Positions 44,060 through 51,917 of a DNA stretch of 64,000 nt are shown piece by piece. Made by a program: the position numbers and the translations under genes. Within the stretch, counting starts at the first letter, position 1. Each line of letters starts with the position of its first letter. The notes beneath the pieces are model-generated. The model was not told where the DNA came from and ran no database searches. It saw only the letters and a list, made by a program, of their open reading frames with translations. This stretch comes from Bog-159 sp035499555. Lineage in GTDB: Bacteria > Acidobacteriota > Terriglobia > Bryobacterales > Bryobacteraceae. The DNA is taken from NCBI GenBank assembly GCA_035499555.1, contig DATJYO010000064.1, positions 310,001 to 374,000 on the forward strand, written 5' to 3'.

Positions 44060-45802
44060 ATGAAGAAACTCATTCCGCTCGCGTTGTTCGCTTCCGCCGC
44101 GCTGCAGGCCGGCGAAATCGACATGCTATGGGGTGTCAGGATTCCCCTGCGCGATGGCGTGCATCTCAACGCCACGGTCTTCAAGCCCAAAGCCATGACG
44201 TCGCCGCTGCCGGTGATCTTCACCCTGACGCCGTACATTGCCGACAGCTACGAAGATCGCGCCAGTTACTTCGCCCGCCACGGTTACGTCTTCGCGCTGG
44301 TGGACGTTCGCGGCCGGGGCAATTCGGAAGGCGATTTCGAACCGTTCGCCAACGAAGCCCGCGACGGCTACGATGTCGTCGAATGGCTGGCGCGCCAGCC
44401 GTGGTCCAACGGCAAAATCGCCATGTGGGGCGGCTCCTACGCGGGCTTCGACCAGTGGGCCACGCTCAAGGAGAATCCGCCGCACCTGGCCACCATCGTG
44501 CCCGCCGCAGCCGCGGCGGCGGCCGTGGATTTCCCGTTTGCCAGCGGCATCTTCTCCGGCTACATCATCCAGTGGCTCACGTTTACCAGCGGCAAAGCCG
44601 GCAACGCCAGACAATTTGCCGACTCCGTGTTCTGGACCGAGAAGTTCCGGGAGCGCTACACGCAGAACCGTCCCTTCCGCGAACTCGATCGGATCGCAGG
44701 CAACAGCTCGACGGTATTCCAGAAATGGATCGCGCATCCGGAGCCCGACGCCTACTGGGACGCCATGTATCCGACGCCGCAGCAGTTCGCGCGAATCGAT
44801 GTTCCGATCCTGACCATCACCGGCGCTTACGACGGCGACCAGGCCGGCGCCCTGCACTATTATCACGATCACATGCGCTACGGCTCGCCCGCCGCGCGCG
44901 ACCGGCATTACCTGATCATCGGACCCTGGGACCATGCCGGCACGCGTTCCCCGACCCGCGAAGTCGGCGGCTTGAAGTTCGGGGAGGCCAGCATGCTCAA
45001 CCTGAACGATCTGCACCGCCAGTGGTACGACTGGACCATGAAGTCCGGCCCGCAGCCCGCGTTTCTGCAGCAACGCGTGGCGTATTACGAAGTAGGCGCC
45101 GAAGAATGGAAGTACGCGCCTACGCTCGAAGCCGTCTCCGGTGCGGCCCGCAGATTGTATCTGAGTTCGCTAAACGGCCAGGCCAACGACGTGATGCACT
45201 CCGGCACCCTGAAGCCGGAGAAGCCTGCCGGCGCAGCGCCCGACCGCTATACCTACGACCCGCTGGACCTGCGTCCCGGCACGCTCGAAACCGCCGACAA
45301 TCCTAACAACCTTACCGACCAGACCGAGCCTCTGCACCTGTTCGGCGACGGCCTGATCTATCACAGCGCGCCGTTTGCCGAGGACACCGAAATCAGCGGC
45401 AACGTGCGCCTGGAAGTCTGGATGTCGATGGACGTGCCGGACACCGACTTTGCAGTCAATCTCTTCGAAATCCTGCCCAACGGCAACAGCGTGCAACTCA
45501 CCGGCGACGTTCTGCGCGCCCGCTACCGCGAGTCGCCGCACCATCCCGTGCCCGTTCCCAGGGGCGAAATCGTCAAGTACGACTTCCACGGTTTCACCTG
45601 GTTTTCGCGGCGCATCGCCAAGGGGAGCCGCCTGCGCCTGATGCTGCGCTCGCCGAACAGCATCCAGGTGGAGAAGAATTACAACTCCGGCGGCGAGGTG
45701 GCCAGCGAATCGGCCCAGGACGCGCGCACCGCTCACGTCGTGCTATACCATGACGCGCAGCATCCCAGCGTGCTGGAGTTGCCCGTAGCCGGAACGCGCT
45801 GA
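44060..45802 (+). CDS. CocE/NonD-type S15 hydrolase, secreted
   Basis: 580 residues. A signal peptide (MKKLIPLALFASAALQAG) is followed by an alpha/beta hydrolase domain. The nucleophile is in WGGSYAGFDQW, the acid in TGAYDGDQAG and the histidine in GPWDHAGTR. The C-terminal third is a jelly-roll domain of the X-Pro dipeptidyl-peptidase type (EISGNVRLEVWMSMDVPDTDF, SRLRLMLRSPN). Family members hydrolyse esters or X-Pro peptide bonds; here an acyl-esterase or peptidase outside the cytoplasm is expected. It follows the dehydratase gene by 2 bp and ends 5 bp before a convergent gene. Confidence 0.88.
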   Translation: MKKLIPLALFASAALQAGEIDMLWGVRIPLRDGVHLNATVFKPKAMTSPLPVIFTLTPYIADSYEDRASYFARHGYVFALVDVRGRGNSEGDFEPFANEARDGYDVVEWLARQPWSNGKIAMWGGSYAGFDQWATLKENPPHLATIVPAAAAAAAVDFPFASGIFSGYIIQWLTFTSGKAGNARQFADSVFWTEKFRERYTQNRPFRELDRIAGNSSTVFQKWIAHPEPDAYWDAMYPTPQQFARIDVPILTITGAYDGDQAGALHYYHDHMRYGSPAARDRHYLIIGPWDHAGTRSPTREVGGLKFGEASMLNLNDLHRQWYDWTMKSGPQPAFLQQRVAYYEVGAEEWKYAPTLEAVSGAARRLYLSSLNGQANDVMHSGTLKPEKPAGAAPDRYTYDPLDLRPGTLETADNPNNLTDQTEPLHLFGDGLIYHSAPFAEDTEISGNVRLEVWMSMDVPDTDFAVNLFEILPNGNSVQLTGDVLRARYRESPHHPVPVPRGEIVKYDFHGFTWFSRRIAKGSRLRLMLRSPNSIQVEKNYNSGGEVASESAQDARTAHVVLYHDAQHPSVLELPVAGTR

Positions 45803-45807
45803 AGCGC

Positions 45808-46992
45808 TCAGCTCTCGGGTTGGTACCATTCCGGCGACGGTCCCGCGGCCGCCTCGATGGCCGGCACGAAGCTCCGCTCCAGTTCCGCCACCAGCGCCGC
45901 CAGGTTGGCCACTATCTTCCGCCACTGCTCCGCATCGCCGATGGGATACTGCGCCTGCGGCACCGACTGCGCGCAGGCCGGCAGCGCCAGCGTGGCTTTG
46001 AATCCGACTCCCATAACCTTGAACATCGCCAGGACCTTGTGCCCCCACGTGCCGACGTCCAGGCTGAGCTCCGCCGTCAAGTTCGCGGCCGTACGGCGCC
46101 GCAGGGTGAACGTCCCCGACCCGCCGCGGCAGCCGTACCCCATCGGCTTGAATGCCTGCTCCAGCGCCGGTTTCATAGGCCCGGGCGTGACATGCTGGGT
46201 GCGCTGCCATGCCTCGGGTCCCGGTGGCGGCAGATCGTGGGGCAGAGCCGCCCGTTGCACAATCTCCGGCATGCGCGCCCGGTAGTCCAATACAACCTTA
46301 TGGACCGCCTGCGCCGCCTCCGGATTGGCGCTCGGAATCAGTGCGCCCTGCGGCATACGGACCAGGGGGACCGGACCAGCGGGCTGGCTGTCCCCCGCCA
46401 GCGGCGCCTGGACCGTCCGCCGGATCTTTCCGCAGGCTGCCAGCACCGCCGCCACCGGGCCCGCCGGCGCCGGCAGTTTCTTGCCGCCTGGGTCCGCTTC
46501 CAAGACTACGCATGACGTAAGCCCCCGCTGCCGCCCATTCACCCACCAGTTGTCGGTCAGCAGTATGCCCGCCAGCATCTCGGCCGACCGCAGCAGTGTC
46601 GGCTGCAGGTCCCCGAACTGCGGCGTATGGAAGTGAATGGCGACGCCGTGAAACGGAAACGATCGCGGCACGCCGGCGGCGATGGCTTTCAGCGTCGCGA
46701 ACGGCAGCACCTCGCCCGCCGCCGGGGAGACCGGTCCATTGGAGAGGCGTCGCGAACCCGGAAGTCCGCCTCCGGGAGACGCGGTGGTGACGAACCGCGC
46801 CAATTCCGGAAACCGTTTGATCACCCGGTCCACGCTGGAGACGGATCCCCCGACCGCTGCATCTCCGAAAGTGAACTGAATCACGGGCTCGCCCAGACCG
46901 GCATCCAGGAACGCCTGGTGAATGCGCTCCGTTACCGCGTCCAGCGGATCTTTCTTGCTGGCCGTGAACGTATGCAGCAGTGCAACGCGCAT
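45808..46992 (-). CDS. Conserved-looking protein of unknown function
   Basis: 394 residues from ATG 46992 (MRVALLHTFTASKKDP); a start at 47010 adds six residues. I do not recognise the family. There is no signal peptide or membrane segment. Visible features are an N-terminal alpha/beta-looking stretch with a regular charge pattern, GVAIHFHTPQFGD and LLTDNWWVNGRQRG in the middle, several Pro/Ala-rich joints at about 190-250, and a C-terminal helix pair (EQWRKIVANLAALVAELERSF). Codon use matches its neighbours. It is convergent with the CocE gene and divergent from the copper-protein gene, so it stands alone. It may be a lineage-specific cytoplasmic protein. Confidence 0.6.
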   Translation of the reverse strand: MRVALLHTFTASKKDPLDAVTERIHQAFLDAGLGEPVIQFTFGDAAVGGSVSSVDRVIKRFPELARFVTTASPGGGLPGSRRLSNGPVSPAAGEVLPFATLKAIAAGVPRSFPFHGVAIHFHTPQFGDLQPTLLRSAEMLAGILLTDNWWVNGRQRGLTSCVVLEADPGGKKLPAPAGPVAAVLAACGKIRRTVQAPLAGDSQPAGPVPLVRMPQGALIPSANPEAAQAVHKVVLDYRARMPEIVQRAALPHDLPPPGPEAWQRTQHVTPGPMKPALEQAFKPMGYGCRGGSGTFTLRRRTAANLTAELSLDVGTWGHKVLAMFKVMGVGFKATLALPACAQSVPQAQYPIGDAEQWRKIVANLAALVAELERSFVPAIEAAAGPSPEWYQPES

Positions 46993-47051
46993 GCTGCACC
47001 AGCCTAGCACAACCTCGTCGCGTGCGGGCCGCGCACCCGCGGTCCGTCAAT

Positions 47052-48380
47052 ATGGCAGAATGGGCATTTAAACCAGTGGACTACCCAAGATCTTTATCCG
47101 AATTTCTTCTTTTAGCCCTTACGGCGGCGGCTCTGGCTGCCGCGCCGGTCGAGAGCCGGAAGATCACGTTCTCCCGAGACGTCATGCCGCTTTTGCAGAA
47201 GCACTGCCAGGCATGTCATCGGCCTGGCGAAGCGGCCCCGTTCTCCTTGCTGACCTATCGGGAGTCGCGCCCCTGGGCCAAGGCCATGAAGGAGGCGGTG
47301 CTGCTCAGGAAGATGCCGCCGTGGTATGCCGATCCGCGCTTCGGCAGATTCTCCAACGACCGTGCGCTTTCGCAGGACGACATCAACACCATCGCCGCGT
47401 GGGCGGATGGCGGCGCGCCCGAGGGCGACCCCAAGGATCTGCCGGCGCCGCGACCCTTCGTCGAAGGCTGGTCGATTCCGGCGCCGGACGTGGTTTACCA
47501 GTTCCCCCGTGCGTTTGCGATTCCCGCCAGCGGCACCATCGAGTACCAGAAGGTGATCGTTCCCTCGGGCTTCACCGAAGATAAATGGGTGCAGTTCGCC
47601 GAGGCGCGTCCGGACGACCGGGCCCACGTCCACCACATGATTCTGTATATCCGCGAGCCAGGCTCCCACTGGCTGCGGGGTGAACCCGCGGGCGTCTTCT
47701 TCGTGGCGCCTAAGGTTGCCGACGATACCACGGATACCAGCGCCTTGCCCAGCGACTTCCTGGTCGGGTACGCGCCGGGCCAGCCCCCCGAGATGCTGGA
47801 GCCCGGAAAGGGCAAGCTGGTCAAGGCCGGTTCGGATTTCGTCATGGAGATCCACTACACCACCAATGGCAAACCCGGCCTGGACCGCAGCAAGTTCGGC
47901 CTGGTGTTTGCCAAGACGACTCCCCGAACGCGCGTGCTGACGCTCTCCGCCACCAATGGAAAGTTCCGGATTCCCCCCGGCAATCCCGACTATCGCGTGG
48001 ATGCCGAATTTGACATCGGCGCCGCGGTCACGCTGGCCAGCCTGCACCCGCACATGCACGGACGCGGCAGGGACTTCGAGTACCGCGTCGTCTTTCCGGA
48101 CGGGAAGACGCAGACCCTCCTGCGCGTGCCGCGCTACGACTGGCACTGGCAGCTTTGGTATAACCTCGCTGCGCCGATCGTCCTGCCGAAGGGAACCCGC
48201 ATCGAGTGCACCGCGCACTACGACAATTCGCCGAATAATCCGGAAAATGCGGACCCCACCAAGGAAGTGACCTGGGGCGACCAGAGCTGGGACGAAATGA
48301 TGGTCGGTTTCTTCAACCTGGAGGTGCCGGCCGGCATGGATGTCAAACAGATCTTCGCCAGGGAGGCTGCCCGCAAATGA
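47052..48380 (+). CDS. Cytochrome c domain fused to a PHM-like copper monooxygenase fold
   Basis: 442 residues. A signal region (LSEFLLLALTAAALAAAP) precedes a single class I haem site C52-x2-C55-H56 (CQACHRPGEAAPF). Further on come the histidine pairs of copper type II, ascorbate-dependent monooxygenases: RAHVHHMIL, FVMEIHYT, SLHPHMHGRG, and a methionine motif WDEMMVGFF. Together these match the CuH and CuM ligand sets of peptidylglycine monooxygenase in order. The fusion should pass electrons from the haem domain to copper in the periplasm; the substrate is unknown. ATG 47052 gives the signal. Its stop overlaps the ThuA start (ATGA). Confidence 0.8.
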   Translation: MAEWAFKPVDYPRSLSEFLLLALTAAALAAAPVESRKITFSRDVMPLLQKHCQACHRPGEAAPFSLLTYRESRPWAKAMKEAVLLRKMPPWYADPRFGRFSNDRALSQDDINTIAAWADGGAPEGDPKDLPAPRPFVEGWSIPAPDVVYQFPRAFAIPASGTIEYQKVIVPSGFTEDKWVQFAEARPDDRAHVHHMILYIREPGSHWLRGEPAGVFFVAPKVADDTTDTSALPSDFLVGYAPGQPPEMLEPGKGKLVKAGSDFVMEIHYTTNGKPGLDRSKFGLVFAKTTPRTRVLTLSATNGKFRIPPGNPDYRVDAEFDIGAAVTLASLHPHMHGRGRDFEYRVVFPDGKTQTLLRVPRYDWHWQLWYNLAAPIVLPKGTRIECTAHYDNSPNNPENADPTKEVTWGDQSWDEMMVGFFNLEVPAGMDVKQIFAREAARK

Positions 48381-49195
48381 CCCTGGCGAAAAGTTGCCTG
48401 TGGATGTCGGCGGTCTCTCTCGTCCTTCCCATCGCCGCGCAGACCACGCCCGCTCCGCGGAAGAAGTTGCTGGCGATTGGCGAAGAGAAGGGTTACCGGC
48501 ACGAGGCCGTCTCCCACGCCCTGGCCACGATCGAACGCCTGGGCCGGCAGAGCGGGCTTTGGGACACCACCATCCGCACCGATACCGAAGCCCTGACCAG
48601 GAAGAAGCTCGAATACAACGCGCCCAATCTGAATAACTTTGACGCGGTGCTCTTCTATACCGGCGGCAACCTGGAAATGGACGCACAGCAGAAGGCCGAC
48701 TTCCTGTCGTTCGTTCATGACGACGGCAAAGGGTTCATCGGCGTCCACAGCGCGACCATCACTTTCACGGACTGGCCGGAATTCGGCGAGATGATCGGCG
48801 GCTATTTCGACGAGCATCCGTGGGGCACCTTCGACGCCCCTATCATCGTCGAGGACCCTGGTTTTCCAGGCATGGGAGTGTGGCCCCATGAGTTCGTGCT
48901 GCGCGATGAAATCTACCAGATCCGCAACTACTCGCGCGACAAGTTGCGCGTGCTGATGCGGCTGGATCCCGACAAGCTGGATCTCAGCAACAAGCGTGTG
49001 CATCGCACGGACCGGGACTTCGCGGTGGCGTGGGCCAAGATGTACGGCAAAGGGCGCGTGTTCTATTCCACGCTGGGTCACGTAGTGGAAAACTGGGACC
49101 GTCCAGACATGCAGAAAATGTACGAGGAGGCCATCAAGTGGGCCCTGCGGCTGGAAGATGCCGATGTGACGCCCCGCCCGCTGGCGCGTCCATGA
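48377..49195 (+). CDS. ThuA-domain protein (trehalose-utilisation-like), secreted
   Basis: 272 residues. A signal peptide (LWMSAVSLVLPIAAQ) is followed by a glutamine-amidotransferase-like ThuA fold: LLAIGEEKGYRHEAVSHALATI, DAVLFYTGGNLEMD, GKGFIGVHSAT, and at the end GRVFYSTLGHVVENW. Members occur in sugar-catabolic and glycan loci; the biochemical activity is not known. It overlaps both neighbours by 4 bp (ATGA), so the copper protein, ThuA and the epimerase are coupled. Confidence 0.88.
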   Translation: MTLAKSCLWMSAVSLVLPIAAQTTPAPRKKLLAIGEEKGYRHEAVSHALATIERLGRQSGLWDTTIRTDTEALTRKKLEYNAPNLNNFDAVLFYTGGNLEMDAQQKADFLSFVHDDGKGFIGVHSATITFTDWPEFGEMIGGYFDEHPWGTFDAPIIVEDPGFPGMGVWPHEFVLRDEIYQIRNYSRDKLRVLMRLDPDKLDLSNKRVHRTDRDFAVAWAKMYGKGRVFYSTLGHVVENWDRPDMQKMYEEAIKWALRLEDADVTPRPLARP

Positions 49196-49986
49196 CCCGC
49201 CGGAGCTTCGTCGGCGCGGCGGCGATCGGCGCGCTTGGAGTCACCCGCCTGGCAGCCGCCAACCGCCTGCGGATCGGCATCGGGACCTACAGCTACCACA
49301 GTCTCTCGATGGACGCGATGGTCGCGCAATTGAAGATCCTCAAGATCGCGGAGATCGAGATGTCGCGCGGCGAGTTCATGTTGTTGTCGCATCCGGATGC
49401 GGACCGTTTCCGACGGGCGCGCGCCTTGTTCGACCGCCACGGCATCCGTTGCGTCTCCTACTACGCGGCGACCATCCACGATGAACACGAGCTGGATCTG
49501 GCGATCGACTTCGCCAGGCTGCTGGGCGCGACCAACATTACTGGCGACGCCACCGGCGCCGAACTGCTGAAACAGATCGACGCCAGGTGCACGCGGGCCG
49601 GCCTGACTTTCGGCATTCACAATCACTACTTCAAAACCAGGTTCGCCTATGAAAGCCCGGAAGACGTTCTGCGCGCGCTGCGCGGCCTATCCGGCACGGT
49701 GGGCGCCACGCTCGACGTGGGCCACATAGCCTCTTGCGGTTATGACACCGTGGACGCCGTCCGCAAGCTCGGACCCTACCTGAAACTCGTCCATTTGAAA
49801 GATGTGGCTGCCGCGGGCGGCGAGGACAACGTGCTGCTCGGGCGCGGCATCGCCAAAATTCCGGAGGTGATGCACGAGCTCCACCGGCTGGAATTCGCGG
49901 GCCTGGCGGCCATCGAATACGAGAAGGAAGGCCCGGTGGAAGACGATCTGCGGCAGGAAGTCGCGTACGCGCGCAAGCTGGCTTAG
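49192..49986 (+). CDS. Sugar-phosphate isomerase/epimerase-like TIM barrel with Tat-like signal
   Basis: 264 residues of the AP-endonuclease-2/xylose-isomerase-like barrel superfamily. It begins MTRRSFVGAAAIGALGVTRLAAA, a twin-arginine-type signal. Barrel and metal-binding landmarks are GIGTYSYHSLSMDAM, SYYAATIHDEHEL, FGIHNHYFKT, GATLDVGHIAS, KLVHLKDVAA and AAIEYEKEGP. The fold binds a divalent metal and usually epimerises or isomerises a sugar or inositol derivative. An exported version next to ThuA suggests periplasmic conversion of a free sugar. The ATG overlaps the ThuA stop. Confidence 0.88.
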   Translation: MTRRSFVGAAAIGALGVTRLAAANRLRIGIGTYSYHSLSMDAMVAQLKILKIAEIEMSRGEFMLLSHPDADRFRRARALFDRHGIRCVSYYAATIHDEHELDLAIDFARLLGATNITGDATGAELLKQIDARCTRAGLTFGIHNHYFKTRFAYESPEDVLRALRGLSGTVGATLDVGHIASCGYDTVDAVRKLGPYLKLVHLKDVAAAGGEDNVLLGRGIAKIPEVMHELHRLEFAGLAAIEYEKEGPVEDDLRQEVAYARKLA

Positions 49987-50018
49987 AACCGGATCCGGAT
50001 ATCTGGAACAATATAGGT

Positions 50019-51872
50019 ATGCGGCGGGCGCGGCGGCTCTCGCAGATCGCTTTTCTGCTTCTGTTCGCATGGCTGCTGTTCCGGCCGGCGGCCGCGGCGA
50101 ACTGGTTTCTGGAGGCGGATCCGCTGGCGGCCGCGGTCCGGGCGCTGGCGACCGGCGCGCTCTATCGCGGCATGTTGTGGAGCCTGGCGGTCCTGATCCC
50201 TACCATGTTCCTGGGCCGCTTCTTTTGCGGCTGGATCTGTCCGCTGGGAACCCTCAGTCACTTCGTGAGCAGCCTGCCTTCCGACAGCAAGCGCGGCAAG
50301 CGCCGTATGGAATCGAATCATTACGCATCCTGGCAGACGGCCAAATACTATGTGCTGCTGGCTCTGTTGGGGGCGGCTCTATGCGGGGCCGGGATCGCCG
50401 GGCTGCTCGACCCCATCGCGCTCATGGTGCGGTCGCTGGCGCTATCCATCCTGCCGGCCGGGCTGGTAGCGGTGCACGGTACGCCGGCCGGCTCGCACCA
50501 GCCGTATTTCCGGCAGGCGTTCGTATTGGGGCTGGTGCTGGCCACCATCCTGGCGCTGAATCTGCGCATCACGCGATTCTGGTGCCGGGCACTGTGCCCT
50601 TTGGGCGGGCTGCTGGGGCTGGCATCCCGCTGGTCGATCTTCGGCCTGGAGAAACACGCCGGTCACTGCAGCGAATGCAACCGCTGCCTGCTCCGGTGCC
50701 AGGGCGGCGACGATCCGGTTCCCGGCCGGCCGTGGCGCAAGACGGAATGTCATCTCTGCTTCAACTGCGTGGCGGATTGCCCCGAAAGCGGCCTGCGCTT
50801 CCGGTTCTTCCCGGCGCGCGACGGCACACGGGAGCAGCCCGACCTGCGGCGCCGCAAAGCCCTGGCGGGACTCGCGGCCGGCGCTGTTGCGGTGCCGCTG
50901 CTGCGCGCCAATGCGGGCTTCGCGGTGGAGCGTCACGAACGGCTGATCCGTCCGCCCGGTGCGGCGGCCGAGCCGGACTTCCTGGCGCGCTGCATACGCT
51001 GCGGGGAGTGCATGCAAGCCTGCCCCACCCACGCCCTGCAGCCCAGCCTGGCGGAGGCGGGTATGGAGGGACTTTGGACGCCCGTGCTGGCTCCCCGGAT
51101 CGGGTACTGCGAACCGAACTGCACGGCTTGCGGGCAGGTCTGCCCCACCGGTGCGATCCGCGAATTCACCGTCGTCGAGAAGAGTCACATACGGCTGGGG
51201 ACGGCCTTCTACGATCGCGGGCGTTGCCTGCCGTGGGCCATGGCCACCGAATGCATTGTCTGTGAAGAGTGGTGCCCGACTTCGCCCAAAGCCATCTATT
51301 TGCGCGCGGCGGACCACGTGCGCCAGCCCTACGTCGATCCGGCGCGATGCATCGGCTGCGGCGCCTGCGAATACGCCTGCCCGATCCAGGACCGGCCGGC
51401 AGTCTATGTCACCAGCATCGGCGAGAGCCGTTCGCCCACAAATCAAATGCTGCTCGCGGGGAATACGTTGCCGCTGGGTGAGGTGCCGGGTTGGATCAAA
51501 ACCGGCGCGACGCGGACTTTCGCCGCGGCCGATCTGTGGCAGTACATGGATGGCGGCGCCGACCGCTACGAGCGCGCCGGCGTGCTGCGGACGTATGTGG
51601 CGGCGTTTCGTAATCGCGACGGCCTTGATGTAAATGTAGAGGTACATGCATTCCGGACCCCGGCCGGGCCAAAGGCTATCCTGGATGCCGAGCCGGCGCT
51701 TGGCAGCCGTACTGTCGAGTTGGGCGATGCCGCGCGATTGTATGCGGCCAGCCTGGTCTTCTGCAAGAAACGGTATCTGGTCCGCCTGGTTTGTTATCAG
51801 GCAGGTGCAAAAGAGCCCCCGGCCCTGACGGCGCTGGGGCGCGCGGTTGACGAGCGCCTCGGCGATCCTTAG
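50019..51872 (+). CDS. Membrane polyferredoxin (NapH/NapG-like) with extra C-terminal domain
   Basis: 617 residues. The N-terminal third has four to five membrane helices and two cysteine motifs of NapH/NosR/CcoG proteins (CGWICPLGTL and CRALCPLGGL). At least five iron-sulfur motifs follow: HCSECNRCLLRC with CHLCFNCVADCPE, CIRCGECMQACPT, CTACGQVCPT, CIVCEEWCP and CIGCGACEYACPI. In between lies a short twin-arginine-like stretch (RRRKALAGLAAGAVAVP). The last 120 residues (ADLWQYMDGGADRYERAG) are a separate soluble domain, resembling DUF6599-type sequences. It should carry electrons between quinol and periplasmic acceptors. It is separated from the DUF362/radical-SAM cluster only by an oppositely oriented propeller gene. 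Confidence 0.85.
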   Translation: MRRARRLSQIAFLLLFAWLLFRPAAAANWFLEADPLAAAVRALATGALYRGMLWSLAVLIPTMFLGRFFCGWICPLGTLSHFVSSLPSDSKRGKRRMESNHYASWQTAKYYVLLALLGAALCGAGIAGLLDPIALMVRSLALSILPAGLVAVHGTPAGSHQPYFRQAFVLGLVLATILALNLRITRFWCRALCPLGGLLGLASRWSIFGLEKHAGHCSECNRCLLRCQGGDDPVPGRPWRKTECHLCFNCVADCPESGLRFRFFPARDGTREQPDLRRRKALAGLAAGAVAVPLLRANAGFAVERHERLIRPPGAAAEPDFLARCIRCGECMQACPTHALQPSLAEAGMEGLWTPVLAPRIGYCEPNCTACGQVCPTGAIREFTVVEKSHIRLGTAFYDRGRCLPWAMATECIVCEEWCPTSPKAIYLRAADHVRQPYVDPARCIGCGACEYACPIQDRPAVYVTSIGESRSPTNQMLLAGNTLPLGEVPGWIKTGATRTFAAADLWQYMDGGADRYERAGVLRTYVAAFRNRDGLDVNVEVHAFRTPAGPKAILDAEPALGSRTVELGDAARLYAASLVFCKKRYLVRLVCYQAGAKEPPALTALGRAVDERLGDP

Positions 51873-51917
51873 CCGCTTTAGCCGCAGTTTCGCCGTCAAG
51901 CGGCACGCCAGGCCGGG

